In this document: one piece after another, positions 1-6,650 of the stretch | Numbering within the stretch: position 1 is the first letter of the stretch | Layout: each line of letters starts with the position of its first letter | Assembly (NCBI GenBank): GCA_964250265.1 | Contig: CAXUFG010000157.1 | Span: forward strand, 1 to 12,344 | Source of the DNA: GCA-003244245 sp964250265 | Lineage (GTDB): Bacteria; Actinomycetota; Actinomycetes; Mycobacteriales; Pseudonocardiaceae | DNA: 12,344 nucleotides | Direction of reading: 5' to 3' | The notes under the pieces: generated by a model | Seen by the model: only the letters and a program-made list of their open reading frames with translations | What the model was told of the DNA's origin: nothing | The model's database searches: none | Position numbers and translations under genes: made by a program

Positions 1-12
1 CCCCACCCCCGC

Positions 13-76
13 GTGTCGCGCTGCTCTGTCCGCTGTGTCGCGCTCCCTGCCAGGCGTGTCCGAGCGCAAGGTGCGC
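13..76. repeat. Three degenerate ~22-bp direct repeats upstream of the SARP gene
   Basis: The pentamer GTGTC begins at 13, 35 and 56, giving a period of 22 and 21 bases, about two helical turns. The first two copies share ten identical bases (GTGTCGCGCT) and the third diverges after GTGTCC. At 62-79 follow two adjacent 9-mers, GAGCGCAAG and GTGCGCAAG, and the latter recurs at 141 as the probable start of the SARP gene. SARP proteins are known to bind short direct repeats with 11- or 22-bp spacing, so self-regulation is possible. However, the reading frame of the SARP is open across this stretch, so it could also be coding sequence or simple GC-rich redundancy. Confidence 0.35.
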
Positions 77-140
77 AAGCATCCCCCGCGATGACCTGGC
101 CGACACCGATGCGGCGGCGCGGGAGTGCGGCGGCGGTACA

Positions 141-3100
141 GTGCGCAAGGTGGAACCGAGCCGGCTACGGCTAAGGCTGCTCGGGCGCTTTGGCGTCGAG
201 GGCGATCTGGCGGGACCCGCACCGACTGGCAAGGCCGAACGGCTGCTCAAGGTGCTCGCCGCCAAGCACGGCCAGCCGGTTCCGGTGGAGACCCTGGTCG
301 ACGCGCTGTGGCTGGACCACCCACCGGACCGCGCAGACCGCAACATCGCGGTGCTGGTCAGCCGGTTACGCCGGTCACTGGGCCGGGCCAGGATCCTCGG
401 TGGCCCGGCCGCCTACCAGCTCGTGCTGGACGGCAGCACGGTCGTCGATCTGTTCGAGGCTGAGGAACTCGTCACCCACGCCGAGCGCGAGCTGGCACAC
501 GGCCGATACTCGCTGGCCGCCGTGGGCGCCGAGCAGGCCGAGAAACTGCTCACCGCGGCTCCGCCGCTGGTGGGCGAGGTCGACTCGCCGTGGGCAGAGG
601 ATCTGCGCTGGCTTGCGGTCAGCCAGCTGCGCCGGGCCCGGGGCTACCGGTGGCAGGCTGCCCTGGAGCTTGGCGAATACCGCACCGCCGTCGAGACTGC
701 CGGTGCCGCACTAGCAGCCGACCCGCTCGACGAGGAGGCCTGCCGGGCGGTGATGGTCGGCCACCAGCGGGCCGGGACGGCCGGGGCAGCGCTGGCCGCC
801 TACCACGCGCTGCGCTCCGCGCTGGCGGAGGCGTTCGGCGCCGATCCGTCGGAGGCCACCCGCGCAGTGTTCCTCTCCGTACTGCGCGCCGATCCACCTG
901 GCTCGGGAAAGAGGCTGTTACCCGTCGAGGCCCCTGCACCGCCCACACTGGTCGGGCGCGACGCCGAGCTGGAGCAGCTGCTGGCGCTGTGGTCCCGGGC
1001 CGCGGGCGGCGCGGGCGCCACCGCATTGGTGCTCGGCGAGGCCGGCATCGGCAAGAGCAGCCTGGCCGCCGCACTCGCCGCCCGGGTGCGCCAGACCGGC
1101 GGATTGGTGCTCACCACCGGCTGCTTCGAGGCCGAACGCTCGCTGTACCTGCAACCCCTGGTGGCCGCGGTACGAGTGGTCCTCGCGCTGCACCGGCCCA
1201 CCGTGCTGCGCGAGTTGGCCGGCGACTGGCTGGGCACCCTTCTCGAGCTGATACCAGAGATGGCGCAGTCCACGGGCAGCGTGCCCTACGAGCGCACTGC
1301 GCCGGAGCTGGAACACCTGCGCAGCTTGGAAGCAGTGGCAGTGTTCCTCGACCGGCTCGCCCAGCGTCAGCCGCTGCTGCTGGTGATCGAGGACGGCCAG
1401 CACGCCGGGCAGTCCACTGTAGAGGCACTGCACGTGCTGGCCACCCGGCTGGCCACCAGCCGAGTGCTGGTGCTGGTCCTTGAGCGCACCTCGGAGGACG
1501 ACGGCGCACTCGCCTCACTGCGCGACCTGGCCGTGTGCATCGAGCTCGGCCCGCTGTCCGAGCAGGCCGTGGGCATCCTGGTCGCGCGCTCCGGGTTGGG
1601 CTACGGCCCGACCCAGCTCTACGAGTGGACCGGTGGGTCACCGCTGTTCGTCACCGAGCTGCTGCGCCACCCGGCCCCGGCCCCGGTCCGGCCCGGCGGG
1701 GCGATGCGGCTGGGCGTTCCCGGCTCGCTGCACGAGGCAGTAGCCGGGCGGCTCACCCGAGCCGGCGACGACGTGGCGGGGCTGCTGCAGCAGGGCGCCG
1801 TGCTCGGATCGGCGTTCTCGCTGGATGAGGTGGCCACGCTTGCCGGGGTCAACGTCGAGGAATGTGCCCGCCGAGCTGGCCGGGCACTGCGCGCCGGGCT
1901 GCTCGTGGTGCGCGGGGAGACATTCCGCTTCGCCAACGACGTCGTGCGGCAGGTGGCCTACGACTCCGCGCCGATGCCGGTTCGGATCAGCCGACACCGC
2001 CGAGCCGCCAAGCTGTTCGAGGCCCGTCCGGAGGCGGCCGCGCGCCACCTCGCCGCCGCCCAGGATTACGCCGCGGCGGCGAGGGCCTGGCTGCTCGCCG
2101 CGCACGCCGCGCACCTGGCCTTCGCCAACCGGGAGGCCGAGCGGTTGCTCGACGAGGCGTGCAGCGTGGCCCAGCACTCCGGCGAGCGGGTGCTGGTGGC
2201 CACGGTGCTCCTACGGCGCGGCGAGATCCGCACCGAACTGGGCCGGCACGGCAAGGCCCGCGACGACCTGGAACTCGCGCTGGGCATCGCCCGCGACATC
2301 GGCGACGAGCTCCTCGAGGCCCGGGTGTTGGAGCAGCTTGGCTGGACCGCCCTGTATGCCCGCGACGCACTGGGCGCGGTCGACCTCGCCTCCCGGGCCA
2401 GGGCGCTGGCCGAGTCGGCGGCCGCTGCGCCCGGCGCGCTGCCCAGCTCCCTGCTGCTGGTCGGCCGGGTGCGGCACTGGGATGGTGACTACGCTGGCGC
2501 GGCGTCGGCATACGACCAGGTGGTCACCGCCGTTCCCGGCGACACCACCACCGCGGTGGCGCTGGCTTACCGTGGCGCGCTGTTGCAGCACATGGACCGT
2601 TTCGCCGAGGCCCGCGCCGTGCTGGAGCGTGCAGCGGTGCTGTGCCGGCGCACCGGGCAGTTCCGACCGCTGCTGCAGACGTTGTTCTTCATCGGGCTGG
2701 CCCGCGGCGACGTCGGCGACTTCGAGGGCGCGCTGCGGGCGCTGGGCCGGGCCCGTCACATGATCGACGAGTACGGGGTGAGCTTCTACCGGGCCGGGAT
2801 CGACACGACCACGGCGTGGCTGTTACTCGAGCTGGGCGACGTTGGACAGGCGCGGGAGCACGCCCAGCGCGCGGTGGAGCTGGCGCACCGCGGCGGCGGT
2901 GCGCTGGAACTGGAACAGGAGCTACACGCACTGCTCGCGCTGGCCGACTGTGATCTGCTCGACGGCCACCACGACGACGCCGGATCGCGGGTGGAAGCGG
3001 CCGTCCCGATGCTCGACCAGTCGCTGCCGTACCGGCCGCGGGCAGCGATGCGGCTGCTGGAGATGCAGGCACGCTTCGAGCCAGCCCAGGCCGAGGCGCT

Positions 3101-3380
3101 GCTGGCGTACGCCCAGCGCTACTCCTCGACGAAGTACGAGTCGCTGGCGCTGTGGCACCTGGGCCGCTTCGAGCAGGCCGCGGCCATCGCCGCGCAGACC
3201 GGCTCGGACCTATTGCTCGCCCAGGTCGGGCACCCCGGTGCCCGTGAGGCGGCACTGAGCCGGATCGCTGCCTCGCTCGCACCCGAGGTCCGCACCACCT
3301 TCCTGGCTCGCGGCCGGCTGTACCGCGTCAGGGGGCCAGGGGGTATCCCGGGCTCAAGGGGTATCACGAGTTCAGGGTGA
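141..3380 (+). CDS. AfsR-like SARP regulator with BTAD and P-loop ATPase domains
   Basis: A 1079-residue cytoplasmic transcription regulator. Residues ~8-95 form an OmpR-type winged helix. Residues ~100-250 are a bacterial transcriptional activator domain, ending in the typical A-Y-H-A-L-R and F-G-A-D-P-S-E motifs. A STAND/AAA-like ATPase follows, with VGRDAEL at ~271, Walker A GEAGIGKS at 299-306 and Walker B LLLVIED at 412-418. From ~690 to ~1000 the protein is Ala-rich and helical with TPR-like repeats. There is no C-terminal LuxR helix-turn-helix. The GTG at 141 is chosen because the winged helix begins within ten residues of it. The Shine-Dalgarno is weak, and the same frame is open upstream to the window edge, so a longer N-terminus cannot be excluded. 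The 3' end overlaps the convergent GNAT gene by 17 bases. Family assignment is firm. The target is unknown; the neighbouring nitrogen cluster is an inference from position. Confidence 0.93.
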   Translation: MRKVEPSRLRLRLLGRFGVEGDLAGPAPTGKAERLLKVLAAKHGQPVPVETLVDALWLDHPPDRADRNIAVLVSRLRRSLGRARILGGPAAYQLVLDGSTVVDLFEAEELVTHAERELAHGRYSLAAVGAEQAEKLLTAAPPLVGEVDSPWAEDLRWLAVSQLRRARGYRWQAALELGEYRTAVETAGAALAADPLDEEACRAVMVGHQRAGTAGAALAAYHALRSALAEAFGADPSEATRAVFLSVLRADPPGSGKRLLPVEAPAPPTLVGRDAELEQLLALWSRAAGGAGATALVLGEAGIGKSSLAAALAARVRQTGGLVLTTGCFEAERSLYLQPLVAAVRVVLALHRPTVLRELAGDWLGTLLELIPEMAQSTGSVPYERTAPELEHLRSLEAVAVFLDRLAQRQPLLLVIEDGQHAGQSTVEALHVLATRLATSRVLVLVLERTSEDDGALASLRDLAVCIELGPLSEQAVGILVARSGLGYGPTQLYEWTGGSPLFVTELLRHPAPAPVRPGGAMRLGVPGSLHEAVAGRLTRAGDDVAGLLQQGAVLGSAFSLDEVATLAGVNVEECARRAGRALRAGLLVVRGETFRFANDVVRQVAYDSAPMPVRISRHRRAAKLFEARPEAAARHLAAAQDYAAAARAWLLAAHAAHLAFANREAERLLDEACSVAQHSGERVLVATVLLRRGEIRTELGRHGKARDDLELALGIARDIGDELLEARVLEQLGWTALYARDALGAVDLASRARALAESAAAAPGALPSSLLLVGRVRHWDGDYAGAASAYDQVVTAVPGDTTTAVALAYRGALLQHMDRFAEARAVLERAAVLCRRTGQFRPLLQTLFFIGLARGDVGDFEGALRALGRARHMIDEYGVSFYRAGIDTTTAWLLLELGDVGQAREHAQRAVELAHRGGGALELEQELHALLALADCDLLDGHHDDAGSRVEAAVPMLDQSLPYRPRAAMRLLEMQARFEPAQAEALLAYAQRYSSTKYESLALWHLGRFEQAAAIAAQTGSDLLLAQVGHPGAREAALSRIAASLAPEVRTTFLARGRLYRVRGPGGIPGSRGITSSG

Positions 3381-3837
3381 TGGTCATGAGCACGTGCGGG
3401 CGGCCGACATAGAGCTCGACGTCGCCCTGCCGGGTCCAGCCGAGTCGGGTGAAGAATCGCTCGTTGGCGACCTGCACGTGCGCGAGCATGGACACCCCGC
3501 CTCGCTGGCCGGCGGTGGACACCGCGAAGCGCACCAGCGGCGCACCCAGCCCGGCGGCGCGGAACTCTGGTAGCACCGCGAGCCGGTCACCCCGCCAGGT
3601 GCCCTCAGCCGGCTCAAGCGGGTAGAGCCGCACCGTGCCGGCCGGAGCCCCGCCGCACCAGCCCACCACGTGCAGCACATCCTCGCGGGCGTCGTGAGCG
3701 TCCACATCCGACTCGGCGAACAGCTGCTGCTCCCGGACGAAGATCTGGTGCCGGATCCGGTGGTGGCTGTCCAGCTCGTCCGATCCGGCCACCAGCCGGC
3801 AGCACAGCAGGCCGGCCGGCGGCTGGAGTCGGGTCAC
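3364..3837 (-). CDS. MSMEG_0567/Sll0786-type GNAT N-acetyltransferase
   Basis: A 157-residue acetyl-CoA-dependent acetyltransferase; its substrate is unknown. The core runs from the R-x-x-I-F-V-R-E-Q-Q-L-F segment (~29-40), through SDVDAHD (~43-49) and AGTVRLYP (~66-73), to the acetyl-CoA loop RAAGLGAP (93-100), N-E-R-F-F-T-R-L-G-W (~125-134) and G-R-P-H-V-L-M near the end. This pattern matches the 'nitrogen starvation' GNAT of the nit1C cluster by recognition. In some clusters an AIR-synthase-like protein accompanies it; none is fused here. The start is GTG at 3837, which overlaps the TGA of the upstream radical SAM gene (GTGA), implying translational coupling. A longer reading frame extends to 4095 but lies entirely inside the radical SAM gene. 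The 3' end overlaps the convergent SARP gene. Confidence 0.88.
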   Translation of the reverse strand: MTRLQPPAGLLCCRLVAGSDELDSHHRIRHQIFVREQQLFAESDVDAHDAREDVLHVVGWCGGAPAGTVRLYPLEPAEGTWRGDRLAVLPEFRAAGLGAPLVRFAVSTAGQRGGVSMLAHVQVANERFFTRLGWTRQGDVELYVGRPHVLMTITLNS

Positions 3838-4943
3838 GCGGCGCCCTCCGGGCGGCGACCGATCTGCAGCAGCGGCTGCACCGTGTTGAGCGCCGAGCAG
3901 GCCTGGCAGCGGGCGCAGCCGGCGCCCGCGTCGTCGGCACTCATCTTGCGCAGAGCCAGGTGCGCGGCCACCTGGCGGTAGATCGGCTCGGTATAGCTGC
4001 GGGCCGGTGCCGGCACCTCGGCCATCAGGCTGCCGGCCACCGGCCGCAGCGGAACGACGAACGGGTAGACGCCGAGGTCGATGGCCCGCCGGCAACCCGC
4101 CACGGTGAGTTCGGGGTCCTCACCCATACCGAGGATGACGTAGGTGGACACCCGGCCCGCACCGAAGAGCTCCACGGCCCGCTCCCAGGTGCGGAAATAA
4201 GTGTCGATCCCGGTCCGCGCCTTGCCCGGCGCCACCCGGGTCAGCACCTCGGGATCGAAGGACTCGACATGGATACCGACGGCGTCCACTCCATATCCGT
4301 GCACCTCATCGAGCACGGCGAGGTCACGCGGTGGCTCGAACTGCACCTGCACCGGAAGTCCGGAGGCCTGCTTGACCGCGTACCCGCACTGCGCGACGTA
4401 GCGGGCACCCCGATCAGGGGCCGTCGAGCTGCCGGTGGTCAAGGTGGCGTCCACTGCCCCGTCCAGGTCCCGCGCGGCCACCGCCACCTCGGCCAGCTGA
4501 GCCGGGGTCTTCTTCACGATCGTGCGCCCGGCGGCCAGCGACAACCCGATGCCGCAGAAGGCGCACTGGTCGGAGTTGCCCCAGTAATTGCAGGTCTGCA
4601 CCACCGTGCTGGCCAGCGAGTCCAGGTGCAGCAGCGCGATCTTCCAGTAAGGGATGCCCTCGGCAGTGCCCAGGTCGTAGAACCGAGGCCGGCGGCTCGT
4701 GGCGACGGAGGCCAGCTTGCGCCCATCCCGGTAGATACCCTGCCCGTCGTCCTCGGCTTTGAGCACGTAGGGGGACGCGGCCTGGGTGGGAACGGTGACC
4801 GGCACGCCCTCGATCCACAGCATGCCGGAGTCCGAGGGGCCGGCCCCGCCGCGACGGGTCTCGATGGTGGTTTCCACCCGCAACCCGAGGCTCTGCAGAT
4901 CCATGATCAGCGAGGCGACCGCGGCCGAACCGTCCGGTGTCAT
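3834..4943 (-). CDS. MSMEG_0568-type radical SAM protein
   Basis: A 369-residue radical SAM enzyme of unknown reaction, recognised as the nit1C radical SAM family. The predicted cluster-binding cysteines are spaced CX8CX2C (Cys118, Cys127 and Cys130, in TCNYWGNSDQCAFCG), not the canonical CX3CX2C. TIM-barrel strands follow, including TLTTGSSTAPDRGA (~167-180), QVQFEPP (~199-205), GIHVESFDPEVL (~223-234) and TYVILGMGED (~267-276). A C-terminal CX2CX2C (Cys343, Cys346, Cys349) could bind an auxiliary iron-sulfur cluster. The ATG at 4943 is preferred because an AGGGG lies nine bases upstream. A GTG at 4949 directly after the previous stop would put that site only three bases away. The preceding gene ends at 4950, and the GNAT start overlaps this stop. 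It acts in the cytoplasm and is probably co-expressed with both neighbours. Confidence 0.9.
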   Translation of the reverse strand: MTPDGSAAVASLIMDLQSLGLRVETTIETRRGGAGPSDSGMLWIEGVPVTVPTQAASPYVLKAEDDGQGIYRDGRKLASVATSRRPRFYDLGTAEGIPYWKIALLHLDSLASTVVQTCNYWGNSDQCAFCGIGLSLAAGRTIVKKTPAQLAEVAVAARDLDGAVDATLTTGSSTAPDRGARYVAQCGYAVKQASGLPVQVQFEPPRDLAVLDEVHGYGVDAVGIHVESFDPEVLTRVAPGKARTGIDTYFRTWERAVELFGAGRVSTYVILGMGEDPELTVAGCRRAIDLGVYPFVVPLRPVAGSLMAEVPAPARSYTEPIYRQVAAHLALRKMSADDAGAGCARCQACSALNTVQPLLQIGRRPEGAA

Positions 4944-4949
4944 AGCCAC

Positions 4950-5582
4950 CTACCCCTGCCGTTTGCTGGGATAGGATTCGATCTCCGCGCGCCACCGCTC
5001 GCGCTCAGCCAGCCACTCCGCCCGTTCGGTGAAAGCCCGGTCCCCGTCGGTCGTCTCGATCGGGGTGCCGGTGTCGCCGTCCAGCACGACCACCTCCAAC
5101 CGGTGCGGGCCATCCCCGGAGTACGGGTCGACGGTGGCGACCAGGGCCCGGCCGCTGGCCAGGTGCATCTCGGTGTGCCGCGTGCCGGTGTGACACACCG
5201 CATCCCAGGACCCCTCCAGATCGACCCAGGTCTCACCGGCGCAGCGAGCCGAGGCGATATCCCTCGCCCGTTGGTCGCGCTCGGCGGCTGCCGCGAGTTC
5301 CCGACCGCGCACCGCGAAGGCCGCCTCCAGCGTCAGCCGATCTGCGCCTTCGGCGGGGCAGGCCTGGAGCAACGGCTGCGGGTCGATGTCCAGGCTGAGC
5401 AGCTGATCGAAGGTGGTGGTGCTCACCCGTAGCTCCGCGAGTAGCAGGGACACCAGGGACAGCGCCCGGCGGTAGGCGTCCGGGTCGACGAGCGCTACCG
5501 GGAACAACCGGTCCTCGGTGACCCCCCATCGGACCCGGGCACGGCGCAGCGCCTCGGCCCGTTCCGCGTCCAGTCCGGTCAC
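4950..5582 (-). CDS. Hypothetical protein, first gene of the radical SAM/GNAT operon
   Basis: I do not recognise this 210-residue protein. The N-terminal ~110 residues look helical and include E-A-L-R-R-A-R-V-R-W and A-L-S-L-V-S-L-L-L-A-E-L. The second half looks beta-rich (G-E-T-W-V-D-L-E-G-S-W, H-T-E-M-H-L-A-S-G-R-A-L-V-A-T-V-D-P-Y) and ends in a charged W-rich helix. There is no signal peptide, membrane segment or classic catalytic motif. The reading frame opens at a GTG at 5624, but that codon lies inside a possible -10 element and lacks a ribosome site. The tandem GTGs at 5585 and 5582 follow GGGGGA, and the second overlaps the stop of a 7-codon leader ORF. I therefore place the start at 5582. 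It sits six bases before the radical SAM start, so a shared function is likely. It does not resemble the MSMEG_0569, 0570 or 0572 families as I know them. Confidence 0.75.
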   Translation of the reverse strand: MTGLDAERAEALRRARVRWGVTEDRLFPVALVDPDAYRRALSLVSLLLAELRVSTTTFDQLLSLDIDPQPLLQACPAEGADRLTLEAAFAVRGRELAAAAERDQRARDIASARCAGETWVDLEGSWDAVCHTGTRHTEMHLASGRALVATVDPYSGDGPHRLEVVVLDGDTGTPIETTDGDRAFTERAEWLAERERWRAEIESYPSKRQG

Positions 5583-5602
5583 CACTCCCCCGGAATCGTC
5601 AT
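5579..5602 (-). other. Possible 7-codon leader ORF (MTIPGEW)
   Basis: On the minus strand an ATG at 5602 is preceded by AGCAGGGG, with about five bases between that site and the ATG. It opens a seven-codon frame whose TGA (5579-5581) overlaps the GTG at 5582 of the hypothetical gene (GTGA). The GTGA junction mirrors the GNAT/radical SAM and FdrA/glycosyltransferase junctions in this cluster. It could start translation of a gene that lacks a well-spaced ribosome site of its own. The peptide has no recognised attenuator composition and the ORF could be chance. Confidence 0.3.
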
Positions 5603-5675
5603 GGTCGCCCCTGCTTGTTTTCACTATAGTTTACGTCGCGTCTCATACTGCATATCGACGGGAGCTGGGAACCAG
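5583..5675. promoter_or_regulatory. Divergent promoter region between the two nitrogen-type operons
   Basis: This is the only AT-rich stretch between the divergent operons. It contains the perfect 8-base palindrome ACTATAGT (5623-5630), which offers a TATAGT -10-like hexamer on both strands. Further weak candidates on the plus strand are CATACT and CATATC at 5644-5656. No good -35 hexamer is evident for any of them. A GGGAG plus GGGA ribosome site at about 5660-5670 serves the carbamate kinase. The short distance suggests both operons are switched together, but no named regulator site can be assigned. Confidence 0.5.
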
Positions 5676-6650
5676 ATGCCCCGAACCGCCGTGGTCGCTT
5701 TAGGCGGTAACGCGATCACCCGCGCCGGCCAGGCCGGCACGCACGCCGAGCAGGCGGCCAATGCCCGCGCGATGGCGGCCACGGTGTGCGCGCTGCGGGA
5801 CGCCGGATGGAACGTGATCGTGGTGCACGGCAACGGGCCACAGGTCGGCTGCCTGTCCATCCAGCAGGACGCGGCGCGCGAGACGGTACCGGTGCAGCCG
5901 CTGTTCTGCCTGGGCGCGATGACCGAGGGGCAGCTCGGCAGCCTGCTCACCCTGGCGCTGCACGACGCCGGCGGCGGCCGGCTGCCCGCGGTGGTGAGCG
6001 TGGTGACCCACGTCGTGGTGGCGGCTGATGACCCCGCCTTCGCCCGCCCCACCAAGCCGATCGGGCCGTTCTTCGACGAGGACGAGGCTCGGCGGCTGGC
6101 CACTGAACGGAACTGGACGGTGGCCCCGGACGCCGAGCGCGGCTACCGGCGAATGGTCGCCTCACCACGACCACTGCGGTTCCTCGAGCTCGAAGCGATC
6201 ACAGCGCTGGTCGAGCGCGGCGCGGTGGTGGTCGCAGCCGGCGGCGGCGGGGTACCGGTGGTCGAGGACGGTCACACCTACCACGGCGTGGACGCCGTCG
6301 TGGACAAGGACCTCGCCGCCCAGGCGCTGGCCACCCAACTCGGCGCCGAGGCCCTGGTGATGGTCACCGACGTGGCGCAGGTGATGCTCGACTACAGCAC
6401 TCCGCACGCCCGGCCGGTCACCGCCATGACGGCCGACGAGGCACAGCACCACCTGGAGAACGGCCAGTTCCCCGACGGGAGCATGGGGCCCAAGGTGCGG
6501 GCCGCGATCGCCTTCGTCAGGGCCGGCGGCCGCACCGCGGTGATCACCGACTCCGAACATGCCGCCCGTTCACTCGACCCGCCCGCTGACGGCGCCGCGT
6601 CAGGTACCCGGATCGTCGCCACCTCGACCTCGCTGGAAGCCGCGTCATGA
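5676..6650 (+). CDS. arcC: Carbamate kinase
   Basis: A 324-residue enzyme of normal family length (~310). It interconverts carbamoyl phosphate plus ADP with carbamate plus ATP; in catabolism carbamate then decays to CO2 and ammonia. Family motifs are present in order: V-A-L-G-G-N-A-I (7-14), V-V-H-G-N-G-P-Q-V-G (49-58), the A-A-G-G-G-G-V-P-V-V segment (187-196), G-V-D-A-V-V-D-K-D-L-A-A (204-215), V-T-D-V (230-233) and M-G-P-K-V (270-274). The ATG at 5676 has GGGA five bases upstream. An in-frame ATG at 5601 would add a non-homologous N-terminus across the promoter. The stop overlaps the FdrA start (ATGA). No arginine deiminase or ornithine transcarbamylase gene is nearby, so this is unlikely to be the arginine fermentation enzyme. 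The pairing with FdrA resembles allantoin/oxamate catabolism (allK-like role). Confidence 0.95.
   Translation: MPRTAVVALGGNAITRAGQAGTHAEQAANARAMAATVCALRDAGWNVIVVHGNGPQVGCLSIQQDAARETVPVQPLFCLGAMTEGQLGSLLTLALHDAGGGRLPAVVSVVTHVVVAADDPAFARPTKPIGPFFDEDEARRLATERNWTVAPDAERGYRRMVASPRPLRFLELEAITALVERGAVVVAAGGGGVPVVEDGHTYHGVDAVVDKDLAAQALATQLGAEALVMVTDVAQVMLDYSTPHARPVTAMTADEAQHHLENGQFPDGSMGPKVRAAIAFVRAGGRTAVITDSEHAARSLDPPADGAASGTRIVATSTSLEAAS

Noticed and set aside
3960..5432. Long open frame of 490 codons on the plus strand
   Set aside because: It is antisense to the radical SAM and hypothetical genes, lacks a ribosome site and has low-complexity composition.
5601..5678. Carbamate kinase start at the ATG at 5601
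   Set aside because: It would add 25 residues unlike any carbamate kinase N-terminus and run through the divergent promoter; the ATG at 5676 has a ribosome site and gives the standard start.
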